The notes beneath the pieces are model-generated. The model searched no databases and was not told where the DNA came from. It saw only the letters and a program-made list of their open reading frames with translations. Positions 34,401-45,659 of a stretch of 64,000 nt of DNA are shown here, piece by piece. The position numbers and the translations under genes are program-made. Origin of the DNA: Isoetes taiwanensis (taxonomy: Eukaryota > Streptophyta > Lycopodiopsida > Isoetales > Isoetaceae); assembly GCA_021234155.1 (NCBI GenBank), contig JAJEKV010000002.1, positions 10,656,725 to 10,720,724 on the forward strand, written 5' to 3'. The number at the start of each line of letters is the position of its first letter. Positions within the stretch are counted from its first letter, which is position 1.

Positions 34401-34755
34401 TAGCAGATGGGCCACTAAAGGGATCACTACTATCAAGGATCTTTATAGAAATAATAATTCCTTTATTTCTTGGACTGCTTTAAAATCCGTGCTCAGAGGG
34501 ACTTCCACTGATAAGAAAATGTATGTCTACTTTAAGACTATCCTAGCTACTTTCAATAATTTCAATGACTTCAATAACTCGACTGGTTGCACTATAAATG
34601 GGAAGTTAGTCTATAAGGTAAAGGAAATTTACTCTTTGATAAATGTTGCTGATGCTCCTCTAAAAGCTATGATGAAATGGTCTTTGGAGTATCAAATTTT
34701 CACCTTTGTCATGCTATCTTCAAGCTTGACAATTGGTTTGTATGGCTTTATCTAA
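31438..34755 (+). pseudogene. LINE ORF2 (endonuclease-reverse transcriptase), broken
   Basis: The start MKIVSWNLRGIKGPLKRRRA is a typical L1 endonuclease N-terminus with its Asn, and LLQEL supplies the catalytic Glu. GDFNNTPTWD follows near 31860. A stop interrupts at 31702. RT blocks are ITLVPKVDNPSSFSEWRPIS at 33000, LDFKRAFDPVSWDFI near 33250 (catalytic Asp), VRQGCPLAPYLF near 33425 and QYADDTFAF near 33565 (catalytic DD, in a shifted frame). The final 266-codon frame has the post-RT WNGSHLVNWNSISRPKNLGG block. Frames change at least four times, so no active enzyme is made. Confidence 0.85.
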
Positions 34756-34781
34756 TTAATGAAAAAATCAACCCTTACTCT

Positions 34782-34812
<31 letters not shown>

Positions 34813-34813
<1 letters not shown>

Positions 34814-37800
34814 AAACCAGAATTTGTTTTCGCATGCAAAACGATTGATCTTAACTGATCTAGATCGATAATCCGACCAAAAGGATTCTCAAAGCTTGAT
34901 TCTTCATGGTCGTATTTATGTTGGAGCTTCCAATCAAAATATGATCTACATAGACAACAATCTCCCTTTCAGAGCAAAAGGGATCATGCTCAAATTTTCT
35001 TTGAAACAGAAACATCAAATATGCAAGGCTATGGCTGCAGAGATCGAAGCTACACAAAGCCCAACTCCAGTTTCCGGAGCGGCTTCTTCAATGGGTCCCT
35101 ATTTGAGCTCCAATTTATCCCCCTGCATCTAAAGACCTCCGGCCCCTTCCATGTTTCCTGTTTGCCCAGAACTCCTTTAATTGAACCCAACAGAACAATC
35201 CCCCTGGAACCCATCGATTTGTAAACGCCATAGCTGCGGCCAAATTGAAAAAATGCAGGAAAGATGGGTCCATTCTGTTCTTCTGAAGTTCCAACGAAAA
35301 AAACAGCGGCAATAGCACAAAGAAACCAGAACGAAAACTGCATTTTTGCTTCTAGGTTTGGCTATGACAATCTTTAATGAATGCATGCATTTTGAACCAG
35401 TCCAGGTCCATTAAAGGCTTTCTAACCTAAATTTCTAAGCACAAAAGAGCCTCTGAATTTTGTTGGGATTGCATAGATTGAGAAAATCCAGTAAATACCC
35501 AAACAGACCTATTCCGGCAAGCCAGAACATGGGAAATCAAGGACATTGCTTCCTTGATTCAGAATAAAACCTGGCTCGAGAAGCCGAAACATTGCTTTCC
35601 AGAACCGTAGCTTTGGCTGCAGAACGCACTATACTAGTGCTGCCAGGCGGCGTATGCAGAAGAATAAGAGACCACAGAGGGAGTTTAATGTCAGGGAAGA
35701 AAAGCTTGGCATTAAGATTGAATGGAATGTTATTGCAGAGTGGCTCCCTCAATACAACACATCTTCTTGGATGACCCGGTGGCCCAAATTCAAGCTGGCG
35801 AACTACGGTTAAAACCAAGACGGAATGGTGTGGTTTCCAATTGGTTTAACAAGCCCACGGTTACGGAATGGTGTGGGTTCCAATTGATTTAACAAGCCCA
35901 CGGTTCAAAATCTATTGATTTTGCTTCGGGATTGTTGCTTCAGATCATAAAGTCCTAACAAGTTCACCGAAATTTTCCCAAATCTATAATATTTTCCTCA
36001 AGATCTGTAGAATGGGTTGAATTTTAAATGGGAATGGGTTCAAAAAGTTGCGATCTGAACGATCGGAAAGGTTGCTTCCAGAGACTGGGGCTCACAGAGG
36101 TATTGTGTGGCAAAAGTAATGTGCAGAGTTTGAGGGTTAATTTAGATGCGGATTTGGCTGTTGATTAAGATAACAATTGTAGTTTAGCAGAGAAGCATCT
36201 ACGCCTGTTTAAGTAATTAAAAATTGTTACCATTCTATCCAGTGATGGTTCAACATATACAACTGTGAAATTTGGGAATAGTAATAAACATTTGCTTGAA
36301 ATTAATGTTAAAATCCATCAATTTTGTAAGGCAGAATATCTTCCAGGTTTCGCGGAGCGGCGCGGCTAACTTCCTGCCAGCAGAACTTTCATATCCCTGT
36401 TTTTTGCAAGCGCATCCTCCGCTTTTATCTCAAAACTATTTTTGCATTTTCATCTCTGGTTTACTTGTTTCGATTCTGGCATTGCTCTTACGCTTTTCAC
36501 TTCCTCAATAATAAATAGTATTGCAGTTTTGTTTCTTCCCATAGATGGAGTTTCCTAAATCCGGCATTTGTCCTTCTTCTTTGCTCTAGCCTAGTGCAAT
36601 ACGAAATGCTTTCAAGTTTCTGGGTATTTTGCACCAAACATTGCTAGATATTTTGCAGCTGCTTGGGTTTTTACTGTTTCTTTTGTTCTTGACACAGGTC
36701 ATGCGGCTATTTCATCAAATTTATGCCTATGGGAAGCCAGAAACGGATTACCCATTGTTTATCATTGGCCATCGCAGTTCCGGAGTTAAGTCAAGCCATT
36801 TCTTCCTTCTATCTTCTCTGCCATAGCCGTTGAAACAGATTACCCTTTGTTTATCTCAGTGTTACTTTGGACCTCAGAGATTTGCCCAATTCTTTAGGAT
36901 TTTTTTTAACCTCAGCCATTTCTTCCTTTGATTTTTGGCTACCCATTTGCCTAATATCGTACCATCACCCAGTGTTGGATTTCAATCGAAAGATCATGTT
37001 AGAAAACCGAGCAAAATTTGTCAAATTGAAATGAACCCTGCAAGTTTATACAGATCCAAATGATCCAGCGCCATATTTCTCAAATTTAAATAACCCAGGC
37101 AAAAATTTCTCAGATTCAGATGATCAGGAACAAGTTTTGCCAACTTCAAACTTTCGTGAGCAAGACTTTTGAAATTCATGTAATCTAGGGCGAAGTTTCT
37201 GCAATATATTAAAAAAAGATAATCGCCAACAACTAGAACAGGTTACAAATGATGATTCACTATGCAACCCTTTCAATTTATAGAATTGAGTGGAATAGAT
37301 GTTTTTAAAAGCTTAATCACCCAATTGTTAATTCTATGTTTGAGCCTCAACCAAGAGGGCATCTGAGCAAGGAGGCGGCCTGCCTTAATATTTTTAGGGT
37401 GCTAACCGGTGCTTCTTGCTTGAAGGAGGCTATGGCGAATTGATGTGCAATTTCTTGATTTTCTTGATCCCTGGCCAAGCCCGTCTCCATTGGTTCTATA
37501 TTTGTTTGATCCAATTTTGCCACATTTCGAGATTTATAATCACATTAGGAGCTCCATGAGAAAGATTGAGCAAGAATAGAGGTCGCCGTAGCATCTTGAT
37601 TGAAGCATGTTGCTGAATCTTTCTTCTGGAGTTGTTTCTAGTTAGACTATTACAGTTTCAGGCTTTTTGAATTTGAACTTTGATTGTCCTTGGTCCTCTT
37701 GAACTAAACATGACAGTTTTATCACTAGCCACTACAGCTTCCTGTCTATCCTTCTTGTTCTATAGGCCAAATGGCTCTAGCTTACCACACACAGTTCCTT

Positions 37801-40193
37801 AGTGTTCTCAATATCTAATTCATGACAATGTTCTTAACAATCTAGCTTCAAAAATTGGTTGTAGTCATCCATCAATTATCTATTTGCTCAACTTGAAACG
37901 TTGAAGTAGGTTTAAGATGTGTTCTACATCAATTTGAGTAACATAGCATATGCCAGCACCTCAACTGCCTCTATCAAGTATTAGGTTGCTTACTATTCCT
38001 GTTATATACTTAACATAGCTATCTTTACAACTAGATATAATAAAAGTTAAGAAGACTGCTATAAATGGATCACGCATCATGTTTGCAGCCTATAAACTAT
38101 AAGAAGAGATATATTGTAAGAAATGGGAATCCGGTTATGGTAAGTGGGTTATTCTCCTTGGGCGTTCCTAAGTTGATAAACTCTAAATATTTGTGATGAG
38201 TTAAAGTGAAGAAAACAAGTAAAAGAAAGCTACTAAAAAATGGACATGTGTGATAATAGGCACTCGTGTGCCAGCTTGCCTCCACGTATCACTCTCCAAA
38301 TTACAAATCCAACGACCCAATAGTTGGAAGTCCTTCGAGTCATCACCCCCCTAGATGACTGCAAAATCTTGTAGAAAAGAGTGTGTCCCACAATATAAAT
38401 AAGTCGTACTACTCCGATTTGAGGCACTGTGGTCTTCTTCGCCACTTTGATATTGAAGGTAGCAAAAGCCAAGCTAGTGATTTGAGCGAGGTTCTTGCGT
38501 TGATCAGATCTCCAAGCCACTTTCGTTGGGTAGCAGCATGGACGATTCTAGCTCTGCTGAATCCAAGTTTGGAATAAGTAATAAGCATGATTTGAGTAAA
38601 TGTAGTGGGATTGGTAGTTTCACCTCATATACACTAGTGTTGCTGCTACCTGGGAAGGTTGCTGTTATGCATGCGTTCTAGATGGAAGTATCTCATTTCT
38701 CCCTTTACACAATATTAACAAAATAGATAACATGAAATCTGTACGTGAGTATACTGATCTCCCTAGAGAATCATATGTGATAAGTAGATGTTCTTGAAGT
38801 GTAACTTGTAGGCTTCGAAGTGCTGTGCTAAAATAGTTATGCATGTTTCATTTCATTGTTGTCGTCATTACTGACTGTCTGGCTTTTTCCTCAGTTCCGA
38901 CATTCATTTCCTGATATATGGGCTTTGAAAAAGAAGTGAGTATCATTAATGTTTCTTTTCACTCAATGATGATTTTTCTTTTTTTATGTAAGGAAGATGA
39001 ATGAGCTTGAAGATTTTGTTATTTGTCCTTATATACATTGTGACAGTTTTACTATGGAGTAAGTAAAATGTTTTTGAAACTCCCCACGAAAAGCCTATGC
39101 GTAATCAAGGTTGATAATAGTTGAGTTTTTTACATTTCTAGATCTGGGTAAACCCTTTTGCATGGTAATAAAACCTACTTGTCTTCCATACAAGCAGCGA
39201 TATGGCTATTGTTCTGTTATGTAATGCAGAATGGTAGAGGATTATTATCTAAAGAAACAATATTGCCTCATATATTATGTTTGACATGACATTAATGCAG
39301 CACACTCGAAACACTCGAATTTCTAGCTAGTCGTCGTGTTCCAAATTTTTGAAATAAAAATGAACTCGAGGGTTGCTTACTTTACAGAAAAGGTACTTGA
39401 CAATTGAGAATTGTGTTTTTCCAGCTATCATACAATTATGAGTATTGCAATTTTTAATGGCAGAAATGGTTTTATTGGCTAAGAGTTAGGTAGTTGTCGC
39501 AGGCATAGGCTACAAGTTCATGTCATGCGGTCTATACAACATAATGATTGAGACAAGCACAGTTTGATCAAATTATTTTGTTAACGCCACAAATTTAAAT
39601 ACATATCATTGCCATGATGGCAACAATATATTCACGTGTCTATTTAATACAAAGTTAGTGTTTGGAATTGAAAGCATTAATAGAGCAACATCTTAAACAG
39701 ACGATTTGAACCCAAATGATGTTAACTCGAATGTGCATACTTATGTCAAAAAGCTTTGTTTGTCATTCTCTTTTAATCGCCTTAAATGGTTGAGGTTGAG
39801 ACATTGAGTTGAATAAAATATTGTATGTGCTCAAAGCAATGTTGACGTATGGAATAACGTGATAGGACTCTGACCCTTTCCAAAACTAGAATAATATTTT
39901 AGGAATCAAGGGTGAAATTCTTGTTGAAAACATGAATCGAGTATCAAGTATTGTATTCTTTTGAAGTATGAAGTATCGAGTATCAAGTATTGTATTGTAT
40001 TGTGAAAAATATGACTCTGAAGTATGATTTACTCCACTTCACCCTCGGGTCACGGAGGGCAATCCTTCATGCGTAGCACCTTGTTTTTATGGTTTTTCAC
40101 TAGTATTTTAGTGGGATCATATTTTATGACTATGACTACTAGTGGAAAAGTAAGTTTAAAATTGTGTCTTATTTTTAGCCCTGGAGTCACAAA
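34813..40193. other. Region without recognised genes
   Basis: Apart from the weak ORF at 35050-35343 I see no supported gene. Minus-strand frames 35537-35818 and 38233-38520 look somewhat coding but match nothing known to me. 39900-40010 repeats a GTATCAAGTATTGTATT word. 40050-40090 shares a block with 14918-14955. AT-rich throughout. Confidence 0.35.
35050..35343 (-). CDS. Hypothetical ORF with signal-peptide-like start
   Basis: A 97-codon minus-strand ORF starts MQFSFWFLCAIAAVFFVGTS, a good secretory signal with a likely cut after VGTS or shortly beyond. The remainder (about 75 residues, Gly/Arg-rich, three Cys or fewer) matches no family I know. It could be the first exon of a larger broken gene, since a further coding-like frame lies upstream at 35537-35818. 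Confidence 0.25.
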   Translation of the reverse strand: MQFSFWFLCAIAAVFFVGTSEEQNGPIFPAFFQFGRSYGVYKSMGSRGIVLLGSIKGVLGKQETWKGPEVFRCRGINWSSNRDPLKKPLRKLELGFV

Positions 40194-40944
40194 CAGGGTT
40201 GCCCTTAAGGGGCGAATTTTAGCCCAATGGCTATTTTCAAGGTTTTTTCTAAAATGTATTTCTAAATGTTAGTAGGATACCATTGAATAATAGGGGAAAA
40301 AAATTCGCCAACTTTCGATGGTTCATCTCCCAATTTTTTTTTCTTTCGCCCCATATTCTTAGGCCGAGGTTTACGGTTTAGCCGCCAATTCTATGGAGGC
40401 GGTGGACCGATTTGATGGATTCGCCTCTTAGCACCCCTCCAATGAGGTAAATTTCTTGCAAACGAAATCTACAATGTCGACTTATACCATGAATTCTGAG
40501 TAAGAAATTGCTCACAACCCAAGATTAAGCTCTCACGGAATAATCTATACGATTTCTGTTGTAGCAGGAAATTTTAACCTGAATGAAGGCTTGAGAGCCG
40601 TTACTGGCTTGGCACTACATTATACGATTTCAAGCATGGCATATCCTACACCCGTTTCACAGTCTTCTCGGTTGATGTTAAAGGTACTTTCCTTTTGTGC
40701 CATACTTTGATGATGCTGAGTTATTCCCTTTGATGATGCTGTAATCAAGCATAGTTGCATTAGATTATGAGTGCCATGCAAACTAGTGAGGAATATGACA
40801 GCAGTATGTTTGTGAATATGCAAGATGCTTGAACATACAAGTTCTTTTGGTTTAGCCTATATAGTTCAAAGACCTTCATGATTACGTTTCTAATTTCTGA
40901 ATCTCAGTTTCCTTGCTGTATTTCCAGACCTTAGGCAGATAAGA

Positions 40945-43900
40945 ATGTCTACACGGAGCATTTTGTCATTCTTTAAGAGCAACAACAACGTTGTGGGCAA
41001 TTGTAGCAGCAGTACGGTGCTTGTGGAGGAGAGTCTGGAAGCCATAGTTGAAGGTTCAAGTGAAAAGGTGTCCACTGATCAAGCAGCAAATGAACCTCAA
41101 GAAAATGTTGATGTTGACAACGCCAAAAGCAAGAAGCGGAAAAGGCAGTCAGGTTAGTGGACTCAAGGTAGAGATTTTCAGGAAGATTGGGGTAGAAGAT
41201 TTCCTTACATAAGGCCTATAGTCGAAGAAGATGAATTTGGGTTTCCAAGAGCACGACGAGCACGATGTGATGCATGTTCATGGAAACAAGGAGCTAATGT
41301 CGACCTGCAGCTAAAGTTAGACACAATAGAGAAGCATGCTGGTAAAACCTATGATAAGAAGCTGGAGGATGGAAAGGAAGTGTCCGTGATGAGGTGGAAA
41401 ACAAAGGATGAGTGTAGGCATTTGCAGTATGTTGAGGAATATACGGAGTACCTTGCAAAGAAAGACTTACCCGTTGTGAAACCGATCAAAGATTTGCTTC
41501 AAAAAATCACTGATAAAAATCTGCAAGCAAGATTGGTGCAGCTACAGGCAGTATTCCATGCTTTAAAAAAAGGAAGGCCTATGACTGATTATCCTAAGGA
41601 AAAAGAGATTTTGGAAATGCAGCCTAGTAACCAGAACTTTCCCAACTCACATTGGTCTAAGCAAAGTGGTTGGGAGTTCGCAAAATGCATTGATGAAGTG
41701 GTTAGACAAGATTTGCAAGAAGATCTCGATAGGTGTGATTTTTTTGCTATGTCATTGGATGAGGCAACCGCAAAAGATAACTCGTCTTGGCTGTGCATAA
41801 CAGTATACTACGTGACCCACTTTGTTAGACGAGCATCTTATGTTAGGATCATGCGCTTGCAAAAAAATGCAACTGCGGAGAATATATATGCAATTGTTGA
41901 CGAGAGTTTAAAGACAGATTTGGGGCTTTCAACACTTGATATTGCAAGAAAGCTGGTCTGCATTGGCATGGATGGTGCATCTGTAATGCAAGGATGTCGT
42001 AATGGGCTTACAGTTAGGATTCAAACTACATTGGCACCTTATGCTCTTGGTGTGCATTGCATGGCTCATAGAATGAACCTTGCATACAAAATTGTAGATA
42101 ATTTTGATTGCGTCATGAAGATTGAGAGCTTAATAAAGGATGTTTATAACTTCTTCTGTCGAAGCTCAAAAAGGTATGTTAGGTACTTTTTTTTGGTTAT
42201 TACATTTGTATTATTTATAAGTTCCTGTTTTGATGGATTTTCTATCCTAGATTCCGCAAGTTTAAGAAGATGGCAATAGGCTTGACTAAGGGTAACAAGC
42301 TGTTGAACACTGTTAATACGAGGTGGATATCCCTCTATAAACCAGCACAACGCCTATATTTGGAGTACCCTTCCTTGGTCGGGTTAATGGATAAGTTGTC
42401 ATCAAAAAGTGGGCAAGACTCAGAGAAACCAATACAATTACTTGCTCAACTCGTGGATCTCGAGACATTGTTGACTCTGGCAGGTACCAAAGAATGTGCT
42501 TACACCATTCATTTATGACTTTGAAAAGGAATTTTGGCCTTCAAATCTCTGCCTGGGTATCTGGGTATCCTATGGCCATGGTATTCATTGCCAATTTCCT
42601 GCTGTTTGACAAGGAATTTTGTACAGAGGTTTCACCTTGGTTAATGGGTTTTGGTATTTTTTTTACTGTGCTACTCTTCCCTTGCTACCTCTGCACATAA
42701 AACAAGGAGTTTCCTGCTGTGTCACTGAGGAATTTGGGATATTATAGAGGACCCAAATAAATTTATGGCTGTGTTAGCGTTCTAATGGGTTTTGCTTACT
42801 GAAACCTCAATTGGGTAGTGGCATATGATGCTTTGAACAGGTAAATCCAAACGGGCGTGCAGGTACAATGGTGTTGGGAGAAGACTATTATATGAGAATT
42901 CAAACAGGCTTATGAGTATACAGCTGCAAGAAAAGGAATTCTTTAAAAAACAAGCACAACTATGGTAATGGTATGTTGCTTGCTTGGAAGCCTTGGGTAC
43001 AGAGCAACAGGGGGGATGGCAGGGAGGGGGGCCCTTTAGAGTGGCAAAAAAAACAATAAAAAGCCTGCAAACAAAAACAGGCAATGAACCACAGAAGCAA
43101 GCAAAGGAGAGGAGAGGAGAGGCATGTTTTTGCATGTTTTTTGACATTGGTTCCTTTTGCAGGCATGCTTCCCATGTTAAAGGAGCTGAACTTCTTAACA
43201 AAGCTTGCTCAAAAACGCACTATGTACATTTCAGAGTATGTACGGGCGAGACAGATGGCATGTCTTGCATTAGATTTTATGTATCCTGTCGATGGTCCAT
43301 ATGATGCAGAGAAATTTGTGTTATGGTATGAGTTACTTGATGTAGATGGCAATAAAAGCATTTTGGAGTTTGATGCCAACGAGAAATTATGCATGAAGGT
43401 CCACTCCAATTTAGTGCAGGTACTATTTAGTTATGCAGCACTTCAATCTTGTCTTTTATATGTCTTATTGCTACATTAACTAGTAGACGAATTTGCAGAT
43501 GTATGCACCAAAGAAACGTATTCGAGGGCGTCTATTGCGACGAGCACCCATAACCAGAGATACATTTGCTGAAATACTTACAAATGTACGCAAAAATCTT
43601 CATGATATAGCAGGAACTTTAGCTAAAGAAATACGGGATCGTTTTCCAAGGGATGAAATCCTGGATGCAATGTCTATTGTATATCCTCAGTTCTGGATCA
43701 GCCCACAAAGTGATCATCATAAGCGCTTAAAGCAGATTGATTTCAAAAGCAATGTTCGTACTTTAAAAGATCATTTCTCTAAACCTGTGATTGTAGAATC
43801 AGAAACAGTTTGCGACATCATAGATGGGAATGCCTTGATGGAACAAGCACAATGTTTTGGGGAAACTATGTGGGTGCAATGCGCACAACTAGCGGAGCCC

Positions 43901-44281
43901 AAGGAATTTGGTTCAATTACTAGACTCTGGATGCTGCTTAGTAATAGTCAGTTTCTTCAAGATCGAATGCCAGAGTATTTTAAACTTGTCCATCTGTGTC
44001 AAACCATGATTTTGGGCTCTGTGGAGGACGAAGGAGTATTTAGCACCATGAATTATTTGAAGAATAAGGTCCGGAATAGGCTCGAGAAGAATTTGGATAT
44101 TGCTTTACGATCATACACATGCAATTACACTCTCAAGGATTTTCCATTTGATAGAGCGTTAGCTTTGTGGGATTCAACTTCAAGAAGAGAGAGTCAAGCA
44201 GGCTTGGAGATTGCAGGAAGTTCAAAATCTTTAGATTCATCAAGTGGTTGGAGCTTTCAACCAGATTCTGCAGGTTCTTGA
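40945..44281 (+). CDS. hAT transposase (ZNF862-like type), multi-exon
   Basis: Exons by splice signals: 40945-42173, 42251-42483, 43163-43419, 43499-44281. Phases agree at every junction, giving 834 codons with one in-frame TAG at 41155. A GT-AG interval of 69 nt (41153-41221) contains that TAG and keeps frame, so it may be a small intron. Domains: basic N-terminus (KSKKRKRQSG), a Cys-containing CDACSWKQGANVD block, RNase-H-like core with MSLDEATAKDNSSWLC and CIGMDGASVMQGCRNGL and VHCMAHRMNLAYK, and a C-terminal hATC dimerisation block with VEDEGVFSTMNYLKNKVRNR. It would catalyse cut-and-paste transposition of this element. Confidence 0.85.
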
Positions 44282-44850
44282 AAATGGTGTCTTCATGTCT
44301 TCAGGACAAAATGTCCATGTTCAGAAGTGCATGGACATTCTGCAGGTTCATTGGTATGGTAAGCGTACTCTTTAAAGACTATGAGGATTATCTTTCTTTA
44401 CTTCTGTAGATTCATATGCATTGTTGTAGGCATGTGGAACTTAAAGGTTATATGCTATTTGTCTCATTCAAAAAGACTTGAAGTATCTCTATCTGATCTG
44501 TACTGTCATGTTTTGAACAGTAATCCTATCATAAAGCTTTTTGTTAAAATGTTTGATATGGTCTTATCCAGGTCTTACGAAGGCAGTCTATGTAAGTTAC
44601 AAGAGGATTATGCAGGTTCTTGAAAATGGTGTCTTCATGTCTTCAAGACAAAATGTCCATGTTCAGAAGTGCATGGACATTCTGCAGGTTCATTGGTATG
44701 GTAAGCCTAATCTGTTGGAACTTCTGCAGGTTCACTGGAACTTAAAGCTTATATGCTATTTGTTATCTGATCTGTACTGTCATGTTTTGAACAGTAATCC
44801 TATCATAAAGCTTATTGTTAAAATGTTTGATATGGTCTTATCCAGTCTGT
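44268..44850. repeat. ~343 bp tandem duplication in hAT 3' region
   Basis: The block from TGCAGGTTCTTGAAAATGG (44268) recurs at 44611, and TACTGTCATGTTTTGAACAG with its downstream text recurs at about 44502 and 44776. Copies are nearly identical, with small deletions in the second. The first copy covers the transposase stop codon and the 3' flank. Confidence 0.85.
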
Positions 44851-45133
44851 GTTAGTTAGCAGATCTTGCAAACTTTGGCTCAGAGGACAGAGGAATTGGC
44901 ATGCAGCCTCTAACTTATAAAGTATCAGAGATTTTCAAACATGAAACGAGATGCAGTCGGCTTATTGTAGTCGGGTTTTGTTATTGTGTAGACATAGGCT
45001 GGGCTTCATAAGATCGGCATGCAGCAGGCAGATTGATCCGGAAAACATAGGGTCTTGCCATGAACAGTGAATCGATCAATAATTTTGGAATAGTGCTTTC
45101 GAATAAACCAGACTTTAACAAATATTTCGGCAT

Positions 45134-45213
45134 GGTTCGATGCTGCCAACGTTCGAATAAGCCAAGGTTCGAATAAGCCAAGGTTCGATGCTGCCAAGGT
45201 TCTAATAAGCCAA
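45134..45213. repeat. Short tandem array (GGTTCGAATAAGCCAA)
   Basis: GGTTCGATGCTGCCAA and GGTTCGAATAAGCCAA-like units alternate about five times in 80 bp, inside the hAT and upstream of the nested retroelement. Confidence 0.8.
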
Positions 45214-45659
45214 TTCGGAAACCAGATGCTAAGTGTTTTTGTTTATTTAGATTTTGCTTCTTTCCTTCTACAAGTATGTTATATTCTACCTTGGGCTTGT
45301 AAACACCACTAGTTCGTGCCGTGCACATGTCCGCTTAGATATGGATGGGATCCCAATATTTAGAACCATTTGTTCACATGACCTTCACAACAACAACATC
45401 ATATCAAAGATTTCATAACTTAAACAATTACGTATAAATTAGTAATGCATTACCTACAATTAGTGATACAACTTAAAACTCTCTTTTACCAGCGTGCTAG
45501 ATGCTTCTGCTAGAATATAAAATGTTCCAAGGCAAAAAATAGCTTGAATATCAAATATGCTTTCATGCACGATGAGAGTATATGCAACGAAACATGCGAA
45601 TAAGACAAGGATAAGTGAGTAAACTGGCTTGTAAAGATGTGAAAGTTAAGATGTCTTGT

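Larger units (their letters stand above)
30826..34812 (+). mobile_element. L1-type LINE, decayed, with poly(A) tail
   Basis: Order: a short ORF1-like region (30826-31423), an AP endonuclease (31438-32150), a reverse transcriptase (about 32930-33670) and a C-terminal extension (33955-34755), then a 30-A tract at 34783-34812. Gene order and tail are those of plant L1 LINEs. Several frameshifts and stops interrupt ORF2. The 5' end is not defined and I found no clear target duplication. Confidence 0.85.

Noticed and set aside
34896-35132. Copia RT (VYVDHILIGSS) on the minus strand
   Set aside because: Only one short resemblance to the YVDD block, with the second Asp missing and no other RT motifs around it.
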